The notes below the pieces were generated by a model. The model ran no database searches and was not told the origin of the DNA. It saw only the letters and a program-made list of their open reading frames with translations. Below are positions 1 through 8,743 of a stretch of DNA of 64,000 nucleotides, one piece after another; within the stretch, counting starts at the first letter, position 1, and every line of letters starts with the position of its first letter. Position numbers and translations under genes: made by a program. This DNA comes from Corynebacterium sputi DSM 45148 (GTDB lineage Bacteria; Actinomycetota; Actinomycetes; Mycobacteriales; Mycobacteriaceae), in assembly GCF_000427865.1 (NCBI RefSeq), contig NZ_ATYV01000014.1, positions 16,094-80,093 of the forward strand. The letters run 5' to 3'.

Positions 1-997
1 CCGACAGCACGATCGCGATCTTCTTGTCGGTGTTCTCCTTGTGCCGCAGCTTCGCGTGATTAATCGCGATGCCTGCTAGACGGGAGCAGCGCTCGCGGTC
101 AGGTACGTAGGTGATGAGCTGGTCGTCGTCGACTTCCTTGAAGGAGAACGGCACACCGATCAATCGGCCATCGAACTCCGGCACTGCCACCTGCGTGGCA
201 ACATCCAGCGGACTCAGACCCGAATCTGCTTCTTCCCACTGATCGCGAGGTGCAGTCAAGGCCAGGCCCTGGATAATCGGGCGATCCAGCGCAGCCAATG
301 CCGCGACATCCCACGACTCGTCTTCTCCGCCAGCCTGCGCCTTGGCCGGACGGGTGCCGCCGGCAGCAAGGACAGTGGTGATGATGACGTCGCAGGAGCC
401 GAGTTCGGACAGGAGGTCATCCGGAGCGGTTCGCAATGACGCTGCATAGACCGGCACCGCCTCAAAACCTCGCTCCTCGACGGCCCCCGCAAGCGCCTCA
501 ATGTACGCGGTATTCCCTGCCAAGTGCTGCGCGCGGTAGTAGACGATGCCGACGCGGCCAGCTCCCCGAGTACTCTGCCGGTCCAGGTGGCCCCAACTCG
601 GCAGGCGAACCGGCTCGGAGAACCCATGCCCGGTCAGCAACAGTGTGTCGGACAGGAAGTTATGGAGCTGTCGGAGATTTTCCGGGCCGCCCTCTGCCAA
701 ATAGGTATGTGCGGTGGTGGCGACGTTCGCGGGGACAGTGGAGAGCTCAGTCAACTCCGCATCGGGAGCCTGCTCACCAGAGACGAAGACCGTGGGAATC
801 CCGGAGGCACGAAGCTGATCAACACCCTCCTCCCACGCCCGACGCCCACCCAGCAGGCGAACGACCGCAATGTCGACCCCCTCCAGATCCAGTGGCCCGG
901 ACGGAAGCCTGGACGGGTTTGCCCACCGGTATTCAGCCCCCTCCGCGGCCCTGGCGGAAAGAAGATCGGTGTCAGAGGTCGACAAGAGCAGAATCAT
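1..997 (-). CDS. cobN: Cobaltochelatase subunit CobN, N-terminal part (cut by window edge)
   Basis: Large subunit of the ATP-dependent cobaltochelatase that inserts cobalt into hydrogenobyrinic acid a,c-diamide in the aerobic (late cobalt insertion) route. About 332 residues are visible, and the frame stays open to the left edge. The protein starts MILLLSTSDTDLLSARAAEG and reaches the conserved KKIAIVLS strand. It contains VRLLGGRRAWEEGVDQLRASGIPT and a GHGFSEP stretch typical of CobN. ATG at 997 is chosen because GGGAAAGG lies about 8 bases upstream. The gene is divergent from cobG and sits directly behind a cobalamin riboswitch, so product feedback is expected. The identity is firm from the N-terminal sequence and context; the C-terminal two thirds are not in the window. 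Confidence 0.93.
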   Translation of the reverse strand, partial: MILLLSTSDTDLLSARAAEGAEYRWANPSRLPSGPLDLEGVDIAVVRLLGGRRAWEEGVDQLRASGIPTVFVSGEQAPDAELTELSTVPANVATTAHTYLAEGGPENLRQLHNFLSDTLLLTGHGFSEPVRLPSWGHLDRQSTRGAGRVGIVYYRAQHLAGNTAYIEALAGAVEERGFEAVPVYAASLRTAPDDLLSELGSCDVIITTVLAAGGTRPAKAQAGGEDESWDVAALAALDRPIIQGLALTAPRDQWEEADSGLSPLDVATQVAVPEFDGRLIGVPFSFKEVDDDQLITYVPDRERCSRLAGIAINHAKLRHKENTDKKIAIVLS

Positions 998-1029
998 GCA
1001 GCGTGCCTTTCCCGGGGTATACGCGCCCC

Positions 1030-1135
1030 GCGAAGCGTGGATCGGAGGTCTGGCTGTAACAGTGGCGCGACCGCAGGGACTCTCACCCTTTTCCCCGATT
1101 GTGGACTATGTCGGATTCTACGTTGCCGCGTCGTA
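1030..1135 (-). ncRNA. Cobalamin riboswitch in the cobN leader
   Basis: Read on the minus strand, the leader contains GGGGAA, then GGTGAGAGTCCC, then GCGGTCGCGCCACTGTTACA (the B12 box is the CCACTGT portion, about 1056-1067), followed by AGCCAGACCTC. These are the ordered core elements of the cobalamin riboswitch. A TAGAAT -10-like box precedes it at roughly 1117-1122. The aptamer ends about 30-40 bases before the cobN ATG and no terminator hairpin with a T-run is visible, so control at ribosome binding is more likely than transcription termination (inference). The exact ends are approximate. Confidence 0.85.
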
Positions 1136-1145
1136 CGATTGAGGC

Positions 1146-2246
1146 ATGAGTCACCGTGACCGCCCCGACCAGTGCCCAGGAGCACTCAAGCTCCACCTCG
1201 CCGACGACGGCGCAATCGGTCGACTGCGTTTTCCCGGTGGACTTCTCAGCCCCGCTGACTTCACGATGCTCGCCGATCTTGCCGATTCCTTCGGCGACGG
1301 CGACCTGCACCTGACGTCCCGCGGCAATGTTCAGATCCGGGGCATCCGAGACACCGTCGGCTTCACCGAGTCCGTCGACCTCCCTTATCCCGAACATGAC
1401 CGCATGCGGAACATCCTCAAATCCCCGCTCACCGGCCGAGTAGGCGGTCGCACCGACGTCACCTCGCTTACCGACGACGTTGACGAGGCACTCTGCTCCC
1501 AACCCCAACTCGCCGATCTACCCGGTCGAACCCTTTTCGCCATCGATGACGGCCGCGGCGACGTCCTCTCCGAGGCCCCTGACCTAGGCCTTCTCGCAGT
1601 CGACCACGACACGTTCGACCTCATCGTCGCCGGCCGCACCACCGGCGTCACCGCCTCGCGCGCCAACGCTCCGGAATTGCTTACCGATGCCGCCCTCACC
1701 TGGTCCCGCATCCGCGGCACCGCCTGGCGTATCGCTGAGTCCGGATTGGCAGAAGAGGTGGTGGGAGGCTGGGAACGTCGGGAAGCAGCTTCTGCGGAGG
1801 GCGACGCCCGACGAATCGGTTGGATCGAGCAGACCGACGGCCTCGTCAGCCTCGGCGCCGGTCTTCGGTTTGGCGTCCTGCCTGCTCAGATGGCTCGCAT
1901 AATCGCAGTGACGGAGGTGCCCGTTCACGTCACGCCGTGGTACTCGCTGGTGTTCCACGACTTCGATGAGGCCGTCGCCGAACAGGTCGTCCGCGTCCTC
2001 GCGCCGAACGGATTCGAATTCGACGAGCGTTCCCCATGGCTCCGCGTCACCGCCTGCACCGGCATGCCAGGCTGCGCGAAGGCGCTCTCGGACGTCCGCG
2101 CAGACGCTGCCCAGGGCATCGCTTCAGGAATGCTTCCCGACGCCCGCATCCACTTTTCCGGATGCTCCCGCCGCTGCGGAGCACCCAAGTCGGCACATGT
2201 CGAGTACGTAGCCACCGGAGACGGTGAGTACGATGTCTCTCCATGA
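1146..2246 (+). CDS. cobG: Precorrin-3B synthase CobG
   Basis: Oxygen-dependent monooxygenase that converts precorrin-3A to precorrin-3B in the aerobic cobalamin pathway. It belongs to the nitrite/sulfite reductase superfamily. The ferredoxin-like half domain is at the N-terminus (GRLRFPGGLLSPADFTMLAD, then LTSRGNVQIRG). The 4Fe-4S cysteine pattern is present near the C-terminus: CTGMPGC, then FSGCSRRC about 35 residues later. At 366 residues the length fits the family. TACGAT at 1133-1138 lies about 8 bases before the ATG, so the transcript may be leaderless (inference). The stop overlaps the cobH start by ATGA, indicating coupling. Confidence 0.92.
   Translation: MSHRDRPDQCPGALKLHLADDGAIGRLRFPGGLLSPADFTMLADLADSFGDGDLHLTSRGNVQIRGIRDTVGFTESVDLPYPEHDRMRNILKSPLTGRVGGRTDVTSLTDDVDEALCSQPQLADLPGRTLFAIDDGRGDVLSEAPDLGLLAVDHDTFDLIVAGRTTGVTASRANAPELLTDAALTWSRIRGTAWRIAESGLAEEVVGGWERREAASAEGDARRIGWIEQTDGLVSLGAGLRFGVLPAQMARIIAVTEVPVHVTPWYSLVFHDFDEAVAEQVVRVLAPNGFEFDERSPWLRVTACTGMPGCAKALSDVRADAAQGIASGMLPDARIHFSGCSRRCGAPKSAHVEYVATGDGEYDVSP
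1776..1786 (+). repeat. 11-mer CGTCGGGAAGC, copy 1
   Basis: Exact copy inside cobG. Here it is read as codons CGT CGG GAA GC. (Arg-Arg-Glu), a frame used by no other copy in the window. Confidence 0.8.
2132..2142 (-). repeat. 11-mer CGTCGGGAAGC, copy 2
   Basis: Exact copy in reverse orientation, also inside cobG, about 350 bases from copy 1. It encodes Leu-Pro-Asp in the linker between the iron-sulfur cysteines. Confidence 0.8.
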
Positions 2247-2881
2247 CCCGCTATGACTACGAGACCGACGGTGCGGCAATTTACCGTCGGTCATTTTCCA
2301 TGATCCGTGAAGAATCTGACCTCAGTGCGTTTGATGCGGATCAGGAGATCGTCGCCGTCCGGATGATCCACGCCGCCGGGGACACCTCCCTGGCCAGCGA
2401 TATCCGGATGACTGACGGCGTGGTTAGCGCGGCTCGAACTGCACTTGAGGCGGGCGCGCCGATTCTGTGTGATGCGTCGATGGTGTCCACCGGCATCACT
2501 AGGCGTCGACTCCCTGCAGACAACGAAGTCATCTGTGCATTGTCTGATCCCCGCGTGCCCGACTTGGCGAAGGACCTCGGCACGACCCGCACTGCGGCTG
2601 CTTTGGAGCTTTGGGGCGACAAGTTGGATGGGGCCGTCGTCGCGATCGGCAATGCGCCGACCGCACTGTTCCACCTTCTAGAAGGGCTTTCCGACGGCCG
2701 CTTCCCCACCCCCGCTGCCGTCCTCGCCCTCCCCGTCGGATTTGTCGGCGCCGTCGAGTCAAAGGACGCAACTGTCGAGGCTGGAAGCGTCGAGTACGTC
2801 ACCGTTCTCGGCCGCCGTGGTGGCTCCGCGATCACCGTCGCCGCGCTCAATGCGTTGGCACGCAAAGAGGAGATCTTCTAG
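2243..2881 (+). CDS. cobH: Precorrin-8X methylmutase CobH
   Basis: Moves the C11 methyl group to C12, turning precorrin-8X into hydrogenobyrinate. The sequence carries the CbiC/CobH signatures: VRMIHAAGD with the catalytic histidine near residue 44, GAPILCDASMVSTGI in the middle, IGNAPTALFHLLE, and the PVGFVGAVESKD loop near the C-terminus. Its 212 residues match the normal family length. The gene starts in an ATGA overlap with cobG, and its TAG stop shares its last base with the GTG start of cobIJ, so the three form a tightly coupled operon. Confidence 0.95.
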   Translation: MTRYDYETDGAAIYRRSFSMIREESDLSAFDADQEIVAVRMIHAAGDTSLASDIRMTDGVVSAARTALEAGAPILCDASMVSTGITRRRLPADNEVICALSDPRVPDLAKDLGTTRTAAALELWGDKLDGAVVAIGNAPTALFHLLEGLSDGRFPTPAAVLALPVGFVGAVESKDATVEAGSVEYVTVLGRRGGSAITVAALNALARKEEIF

Positions 2882-4398
2882 TGCTGTACGGAGTGGGCCT
2901 TGGCCCTGGCGACCCAGGCCTGATCACGCTGCGCGGCGCCGAACTCATCCAGACCGCCGACGTGGTGGCATATCACTCCGGTTCGCGCGGATCGACCGCC
3001 CGGAAAATCGCCTCTGATCTGCTCGATTCACGAGACACCCCGGCGATCGAAGAACACCTGGTCTATCCAGTCACGGTCAACGGTGGCGACGACTACACAG
3101 AGCTCATGGCCTCCTTCTACTCGGAAGCAACCGCTCGTCTCGCGGCTCATCTGTCAGCGGGACGCTCCGTCGCAGTCATCAGCCTCGGCGACCCGTTGCT
3201 GTACAGCTCCTACCAGCACCTCCATCGGGCTCTGAGCAGTGACTTCCCCACCGAGATCGTTCCCGGCGTTCCCTCTGTCACTGCCGCCGCCGCTGAGCTG
3301 GCGCACCCGTTGTCAGAGGCTGAAGACATCCTCACTATTCTCCCTGCCACTGCTGATCCGGCCCGACTCGCAGCGGCCGCAGCCTCGGCAGATTGCCTCG
3401 TGGTGATGAAACTCGGCGGCCACGTCGAGCAGGTACGGTCGATCCTCCGCGAATCCGGACATCTCGACCGGGCGCAGGTTGTTGTCCGCGCAACGATGGA
3501 TGATGGCTGGACCGCTCCCCTGAACACCATCAATGCCGACGACGTCCCCTACTTCGCCGTCGCCGTCGTCGGCACCCAATCCTCCGGTTTCGTTCCGTCG
3601 ACTAGCGATTCGGTCGGCGAGGTCACCGTCGTCGGCCTCGGCCCCGGACCGTCCCGGTGGCTGACTCCGGAGGCACGCGCCGAGCTCGCCCGTGCCACCG
3701 ATGTGGTCGGCTATTCCACGTACGTCAATCGAGTGCCGTTGCGACCAGGTCAGCGTCGTCACGCTTCTGATAACCGCGTCGAAGCCGAGCGTGCCGCCAT
3801 GGCACTGGACATGGCGCTCGAGGGCTCCCGTGTAGCCGTCGTCAGCTCCGGTGACCCCGGTGTCTTTGCCATGGCCGCCGCTGTCCTCGAAGTCGCCGAT
3901 GACCCGCGATGGCGCGATGTCTCCGTGCGTATTGTCCCGGGTATGACTGCTGCTCAGGCCGTTGCGAGCCGAGTAGGCGCTCCCCTTGGCCACGATTTCG
4001 CGATGATTTCTCTGTCGGACCGCCTGAAACCATGGGAGACCGTCGCAAAGCGTATCGACGCCATCTCCGGCGCCGACATGGCCTTCGCCGTCTACAACCC
4101 CGCATCGAAGACCCGCCGCAGGCAGGTAGCCGAGCTTCGGGACATCGTCGCAAAGCACCAGTCACCCGACACTCCAATCATCGTCGCCCGTGCCGTCGGA
4201 GCTCCCGAAGAATCCGTGACCGTCACGACCGTTGCCAATTTCGACCCGGACATCGTGGACATGCGGACGATGATCATCGTCGGATCTTCCACCACCCGGG
4301 CTTACATCGATGGTGCAGGTCAGACGCGCGTATTTACGGCACGACACTATGCCGGCGGCGGCACGACACAGCTTTCTTTTAGTCCTGGATTTACCTAA
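2881..4398 (+). CDS. cobIJ: CobIJ fusion: precorrin-2 C20- and precorrin-3B C17-methyltransferase
   Basis: A two-domain SAM-dependent methyltransferase of 505 residues. Residues 1 to about 240 are CobI (LYGVGLGPGDPGLITL; SLGDPLLYSSYQHL; EIVPGVPSVTAAAA). Residues about 245-505 are CobJ (VVGLGPGPSRWLTPEA; SSGDPGVFAMA; IVPGMTAAQAVASRVGAPLGHDF; the VYNPASKTR motif). GTG at 2881 is chosen although the frame is open further upstream, because CobI homology begins there and it abuts the cobH stop. The upstream extension only reads cobH in another frame. CobI-CobJ fusions are known in actinobacteria. It is the last gene of the cobGH(IJ) run. Confidence 0.93.
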   Translation: MLYGVGLGPGDPGLITLRGAELIQTADVVAYHSGSRGSTARKIASDLLDSRDTPAIEEHLVYPVTVNGGDDYTELMASFYSEATARLAAHLSAGRSVAVISLGDPLLYSSYQHLHRALSSDFPTEIVPGVPSVTAAAAELAHPLSEAEDILTILPATADPARLAAAAASADCLVVMKLGGHVEQVRSILRESGHLDRAQVVVRATMDDGWTAPLNTINADDVPYFAVAVVGTQSSGFVPSTSDSVGEVTVVGLGPGPSRWLTPEARAELARATDVVGYSTYVNRVPLRPGQRRHASDNRVEAERAAMALDMALEGSRVAVVSSGDPGVFAMAAAVLEVADDPRWRDVSVRIVPGMTAAQAVASRVGAPLGHDFAMISLSDRLKPWETVAKRIDAISGADMAFAVYNPASKTRRRQVAELRDIVAKHQSPDTPIIVARAVGAPEESVTVTTVANFDPDIVDMRTMIIVGSSTTRAYIDGAGQTRVFTARHYAGGGTTQLSFSPGFT

Positions 4399-4411
4399 CG
4401 CCATCAGGTCT

Positions 4412-4430
4412 CGCCGAAGGCCGTTCGGCG
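4412..4430 (+). terminator. Small hairpin after cobIJ
   Basis: CGCCGAA-GGCCG-TTCGGCG forms a 7-bp stem with a 5-base loop 14 bases after the cobIJ stop. No T-run follows, so function as a terminator is only plausible. Its right arm is the start of the first direct-repeat copy. Confidence 0.35.
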
Positions 4431-4462
4431 GCGATGATACGGTCCGTAACTTTAAATTACGT
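4424..4462 (+). repeat. 39-bp direct repeat, copy 1 (at the 3' end of the HNH gene)
   Basis: Matches positions 6302-6340 at 34 of 39 bases in the same orientation. The shared core is GGCGATGATACGGTCC, followed by TAACTT and ending TTACGT. The element holds an internal dyad, CGTAA-7 bases-TTACG, and contains the stop codon of the HNH gene (TAA, 4457-4459 on the minus strand). Confidence 0.85.
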
Positions 4463-6172
4463 AGGCTTATTCTTTCGTCGGATTCGTCGGACCTTCTGTC
4501 GAAATCCGGTTAGTTGACACTCGGCAATGCGCTGGCGCAGCGGACTGGGATCGGCAAAACTGTGCTGCCACTCCTTGATCTCCCCCGGGTCAATCTTTGC
4601 CAGTAGTCGTCCAATCGCGGTGAGTGCAGTTACGGGATTTCGTTCGTTGAGGTAAACCTGCAGCATCTCCCCGACCGAATCCGCAGGCTCTACAGTTGGC
4701 GGATCCGGGTCCTTGATAGGCCCGATGCCCTCCACCTGCGCACGGAATCGTGCGAGCTTGATGCGCTGGCGTTCGTGGCGGTCGCGTGCACGCTGCTCAT
4801 CAGCCTCGACGGCGACCTGGGCCGCGTGCTTGGTAATCGAGTTAATGAAATCAGTGGAGGACTCGTCCTCCCCAATGACTCGAATCTGCTGAAGCATTCG
4901 GACCACAGGCTGTACATTGCGAGCCTGAGCGACACCGTCTCGGTAGCGGGCGCGGACATCATCACGATGCTCGTTGCGCTCAGCGCGAAGCGCCTTGGCC
5001 TTGCGAATACTGGCAGCAAAAGGCACTGCTCCGGGATGGGATAGCGGCCCAGTCGGCTCGGTAGCCACCTGGACACCTGAAGACGCACTGGTCCAATACT
5101 CGGTCCCCGATAGTGATCGAGTGACATCCCACAGCCCCTTGGTCTTCTCGTTGTGATGCCGTCTGCACAGTGCGTGCAGGTTGTCAGTACTGGTGGGACC
5201 GCCATCAGCATGGTTTGTAATGTGGTCCATGTCTGCCCCGGCGGGGCTCCTCGAACAGCCGGGGAACATGCAGGTACCATCACGGCCCATGATGAACGCA
5301 CGCTGACCATCAGTTGCGGCGTAACCGCTAGCAGCAGATGGAGTCAGGGTGTCCACGGACGTGACCATGGAGAGGTACTCCTCCGTCAACGCCTCAGAAA
5401 GTACGCCGACGCCGGGCATCCAGACCGACCCTCCATCAATGCTGCGGTAAAGGTGAAGGCTCACGCTGGCCTCGGCGGTGCCTCGAACCAAATGCATGAA
5501 TGCCTCGGCACCGTCACACTCTTGAGTCGCGGCAATAGTGCTGATCACTCGGTGCGCTTCTTCCGCGTGTGCAGGAGCAAGGTTCAGTGCGATGCGATGA
5601 GCCTTGTCGGCTCCCTGGGACTTACGACGGGAGAAAGTCTCTTCGACATCGTTCGGAGGTGGCGGACCATTCAGGTCCTGCGGACGCGCAGAATGCTCGA
5701 CAGTGTCGATGGCACGCTGAATCGCCGGAAATAGATCTTTCCAGGTACGCATGGCGAGCTTGTCAACGCCAGGAAGCAGCGCCTCCAGAAGCAAAGGCTC
5801 CAACTCTGGGCACCGCTCCTCCGATACCGGCTGCGTTGCACTAGAAAGCTTCTTCAAGAGAGACAACGGCGCGAAGCCACGAACAGTCAGGACCTTCGTC
5901 AACTTCGGCATGCGCTCGAGCATCAGACCAATACGACGGTAATCGCGGGCGGCCGCGTCGGACTGCCCCAAGTCAGCACAAAGACATGTGACGTGGTGGC
6001 GAGCATCATCCTCAGGAGCACACAAGCATGCAGCTGCAAGGTCGAGATCGACGCGATTCCGGGCGAGAGCCAGGCCGGCACGGAGCGAATCATTTTCGTG
6101 GCCCCACTTCGGCGCCTCCTCCGAGAGCGCAGCATCAAAGGGGCAGGTTTCAGTGGACTTGGTAGTGGTCAT
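4457..6172 (-). CDS. DUF222 / HNH endonuclease domain protein (13E12-repeat family type)
   Basis: Protein of about 571 residues, cytoplasmic, predicted DNA-binding nuclease of unknown cellular role. The long helical N-terminal half is of DUF222 type. An HNH nuclease core lies at about residues 293-343 of the chosen start: RDGTCMFPGCSR, then DMDHI, then NLHALCRRHHNEKTKGLWDV, with two Cys pairs suitable for zinc. A charged helical tail follows (RARDRHERQRIKLARFRAQ). ATG at 6172 is preferred to an ATG 51 bases upstream because GAAAGGGGC lies at good distance before it. The family includes the mycobacterial REP13E12 proteins and is often multicopy. This gene interrupts the cobalamin region and is bracketed by a direct repeat, suggesting mobility or past duplication (inference). 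Confidence 0.85.
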   Translation of the reverse strand: MTTTKSTETCPFDAALSEEAPKWGHENDSLRAGLALARNRVDLDLAAACLCAPEDDARHHVTCLCADLGQSDAAARDYRRIGLMLERMPKLTKVLTVRGFAPLSLLKKLSSATQPVSEERCPELEPLLLEALLPGVDKLAMRTWKDLFPAIQRAIDTVEHSARPQDLNGPPPPNDVEETFSRRKSQGADKAHRIALNLAPAHAEEAHRVISTIAATQECDGAEAFMHLVRGTAEASVSLHLYRSIDGGSVWMPGVGVLSEALTEEYLSMVTSVDTLTPSAASGYAATDGQRAFIMGRDGTCMFPGCSRSPAGADMDHITNHADGGPTSTDNLHALCRRHHNEKTKGLWDVTRSLSGTEYWTSASSGVQVATEPTGPLSHPGAVPFAASIRKAKALRAERNEHRDDVRARYRDGVAQARNVQPVVRMLQQIRVIGEDESSTDFINSITKHAAQVAVEADEQRARDRHERQRIKLARFRAQVEGIGPIKDPDPPTVEPADSVGEMLQVYLNERNPVTALTAIGRLLAKIDPGEIKEWQHSFADPSPLRQRIAECQLTGFRQKVRRIRRKNKPT

Positions 6173-6522
6173 TATCTTGCCCCTTTCTGGAGATCGAACA
6201 GTTTCGCCTACATGTTCGATCATTGCAGAAGGAGTAAGCCATCACAAGAGGTCAGTGCCTTGTTTCGATAGAGTTATCGAATATTCACCCGTTGGTACGC
6301 ATTCGACGGCGATGATACGGTCCATAACTTGTAGTTACGTGCACCCTCGATCGAGCACGCCAGGTGCACCAAGCGCTGCAACCGCTACCACCGGATACAG
6401 GTACCTCTGCCATCCGCCGTAGTAGAGACGCCACCATGTGACACGGCGCCCCAGCCGGGTGAATCGTCAGCCAGCAAGGCGAACGCCTCGTAAAGCGAAT
6501 AGGGCGGCGAGGGTCATCCAGG
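6173..6522. other. 350-base gene-free stretch upstream of the HNH gene
   Basis: Holds the second direct-repeat copy (6302-6340). The remaining part, 6341-6522, shows no convincing gene, tRNA or terminator. It separates the HNH gene from the decayed methyltransferase and may be residue of a lost gene. Confidence 0.5.
6302..6340 (+). repeat. 39-bp direct repeat, copy 2 (upstream of the HNH gene)
   Basis: Second copy of the element at 4424-4462, differing at five positions. Its internal dyad is TAAC-TTGTA-GTTA. It lies 130 bases upstream of the HNH start codon, so the two copies frame about 1.9 kb. Confidence 0.85.
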
Positions 6523-7254
6523 TCATGACAGTTTACGCGCGATTATGAGATGACGGGTTGAGGTTGCGGTAACGGGGGATCCGGAGCGCATTTGAGCGTC
6601 GAGGTCTAGGAGCACGGAACGGTACTTCTCTACAGAGAAGTCCGGCACCCACCACACGCACTTCCGGAGGATCCAGACAATGGCGCCGACATCGTAAAAC
6701 TCCATCGCGCACTCAGCAGTGCGCAGGTCCACGATCTCGAGGCCAGCAGCCTCGGCATTGGCAATTTCTATGGCGGGATCGCGGAGGCGTCGTTCTCTGG
6801 GCAATGGGCCGAGGAAGAGCTCAATGAGATCGAAAGCAGAGGCAGGTCCGACGTGCTGTCCCAGATACTCGCCGCCTGGTCGCAAGACCCGGTGAATCTC
6901 AGACCACTGTGGGGTTACGGGGTGGCGGGAGGTGATGAGGTGGAAGGTATGGGCGTCGTAAGGCAAGGAGTCCGAGAGAACCACAAGCGCTCGCGGGCGA
7001 CCGCAGCGTTGGACGGTCACGCCTCGGTGGCGCACATTCGAGGTGGCAGGACCGGAGCCTCAGCGAGCACTTCCCCACCGCCGGTGTCCAGGTCAAGGGC
7101 GGACTCGACCCGCGCGAGGCGCTCGCTCGGCCATCATGCGGGCATAACCCCACGGCGGACGCTCCTCAGTGGCGCGGCCGTCAAGGAATCCGAAGCCCCA
7201 ACCGGTGCCGTCAGCGGCCTCAGCATCGGCGATGAGGGTCTCTACGCTGTCCAC
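6523..7254 (-). pseudogene. SAM-dependent methyltransferase, inactivated
   Basis: The remains of one methyltransferase are spread over several reading frames. From GTG 7254 (preceded by GAGGAAG) the frame reads [20 protein letters not shown] and PPWGYARMMAER, then shifts frame near 7125. The next piece reads SALDLDTGGGEVLAEAPVLP (the SAM-binding loop) and ATEA, where a TGA stop stands at the usual Trp position before PSNAAVARERL. A further shift near 6985 leads into SLPYDAHTFHLITSRHPV and HRVLRPGGEYLGQHVGP, continuing intact to the stop. Two frameshifts plus a nonsense codon make sequencing error unlikely but not impossible. The 5' end overlaps the cobK stop by 13 bases, so it was once the last gene of the cobL-cobM-cobK operon. 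Confidence 0.8.
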
Positions 7255-7991
7255 GCGATCTTCCTCGCTATGTGGACAGCGTCATCGACCGAATGCACGA
7301 CAGAGGCGAAGTCTGCACCTGGCAGCACGGGACGTTGGACCATGACGACCGGCTTCTTTAGGTCGCGGGCAGCCTCGATTTTCGCATAAGTCATCGAGCC
7401 GCCTGAGTTCTTCGTGACGAGGCAATCGATGGCGTAGTCGCGCATGATTTTGCGTTCTTCGGCGACGTCGAAAGGACCGCGGGAGAGCACGATCCGTCGC
7501 TTGGGAGGCAGCGGAGCGGAGGGTTGTTCGACGCAGCGGATGAGGTAGCGGCCGTGAGCGTCGTCGGCGAAGTGCGCTAACTGCTGCCTCCCGACGGCCA
7601 GGAACGGCGACTGGAACCGATCCGCCACTAGGGCAGCAGCCTCGGACATTGAGGAGACTGCAAGCCACTGGTCGCCCTTAGTCTGCTCCCACGCCGGGCG
7701 ATGCAAAGCGATGAGAGGAACGCCGGTAGCTCTGGATGCTTCAGCGGCAGAGACGCTGATCCGCTCGGCAAACGGGTGGGTGGCATCGATGACGACGACA
7801 GTGTCATTGTCCAAAAGCCAACGGGCAAGACCTGCGGGTCCACCGAAGCCGCCGATGCGGACCTGGCCGACGGGGAGCTTTGGCTCAGCGACGCGGCCAG
7901 CCAAGGACGAGGTCACGTACCAGCCTTCGGCCACCAGACGGCGCGCGAGAGCTCGCGCTTCTGAGGTACCGCCAAGGATCAGAGCACGCAT
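7242..7991 (-). CDS. cobK: Precorrin-6A reductase CobK
   Basis: NADPH-dependent reduction of precorrin-6A to precorrin-6B. The N-terminal Rossmann motif [16 protein letters not shown] and the family signatures [35 protein letters not shown] and VTKNSGG are present. The length of 249 residues is normal. The start overlaps the cobM stop by 13 bases. The 3' end overlaps the broken methyltransferase. Confidence 0.93.
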   Translation of the reverse strand: MRALILGGTSEARALARRLVAEGWYVTSSLAGRVAEPKLPVGQVRIGGFGGPAGLARWLLDNDTVVVIDATHPFAERISVSAAEASRATGVPLIALHRPAWEQTKGDQWLAVSSMSEAAALVADRFQSPFLAVGRQQLAHFADDAHGRYLIRCVEQPSAPLPPKRRIVLSRGPFDVAEERKIMRDYAIDCLVTKNSGGSMTYAKIEAARDLKKPVVMVQRPVLPGADFASVVHSVDDAVHIARKIAWTA

Positions 7992-8743
7992 GGGATCGTC
8001 CTGCCATGCTCGTCTCGGGGGCGGGCCTCGGAGTAAAGGTACGAATCAGGGAACTGTTCGGCCCCGAGGACAGGTCCGACAAAAATGACGGCGGTGCGGG
8101 TGATGCCGGCATCAGTGATGGCGTCTGCAAGATCGGCAAGTCGGCCGCGGAGGATTTGCTCCTCCGGACGGGAAGCGAATGCGACGACGGCGGTTGGGCA
8201 GTCCTCGCCGTAATGCGGAAGGAGTTCTGTGACGACGCGGTGGGCGTCGTGGGCAGCGAGGTGAATCGCCAGGGTAGCGCCGGTGCGTCCGAAGTTCTCG
8301 AGGGTCTCCCCTGATGGCATTGCGGAGGCTCGGCCGGACACGCGGGTGAGGATGAGGGACTGACCGACCGTCGGGACCGTCAGTTCATGGCCGAGGCTTG
8401 CGGCCGCGGCTGCGAAGGCTGGAACGCCGGGGACGATCTCGTAGGCGATGTCCTGTTCGGTGAGGCGTCGTGCCTGCTCAGCCAGCGCAGACCAGACGGA
8501 GGGGTCTCCGGACTGGAGGCGAGCAACATCTTTGCCCTTGGAATCTGCGCGGGCGATGATCGAGATGATCTCGTCCAGCGGCATCCGAGCGGTGTTGATC
8601 AATTCGGCGTCAGCAGGCAGTACGTCCTCAGGAACGATCGAGCCTGCATACAGACACACCGGGCATGACTTGATGAGACGGTCCGCCCGCAGGGTCAGCA
8701 GATCTGCGGCACCAGGGCCTGCTCCGATGAAGTAGACAGTCAC
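7979..8743 (-). CDS. cobM: Precorrin-4 C11-methyltransferase CobM
   Basis: SAM-dependent methylation of precorrin-4 at C11. It has the tetrapyrrole methylase features in order: [18 protein letters not shown] at the N-terminus, [48 protein letters not shown], and [12 protein letters not shown] at 8743 is chosen because AGGAGG lies 6 bases before it and because it overlaps the cobL stop as GTGA; an upstream extension has no homology. 254 residues, family-typical. Confidence 0.94.
   Translation of the reverse strand: MTVYFIGAGPGAADLLTLRADRLIKSCPVCLYAGSIVPEDVLPADAELINTARMPLDEIISIIARADSKGKDVARLQSGDPSVWSALAEQARRLTEQDIAYEIVPGVPAFAAAAASLGHELTVPTVGQSLILTRVSGRASAMPSGETLENFGRTGATLAIHLAAHDAHRVVTELLPHYGEDCPTAVVAFASRPEEQILRGRLADLADAITDAGITRTAVIFVGPVLGAEQFPDSYLYSEARPRDEHGRTIPCVL

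Noticed and set aside
2611..2880. N-terminal extension of CobIJ reading through cobH
   Set aside because: Arg-rich, no homology; the coupled GTG at 2881 matches the CobI N-terminus.
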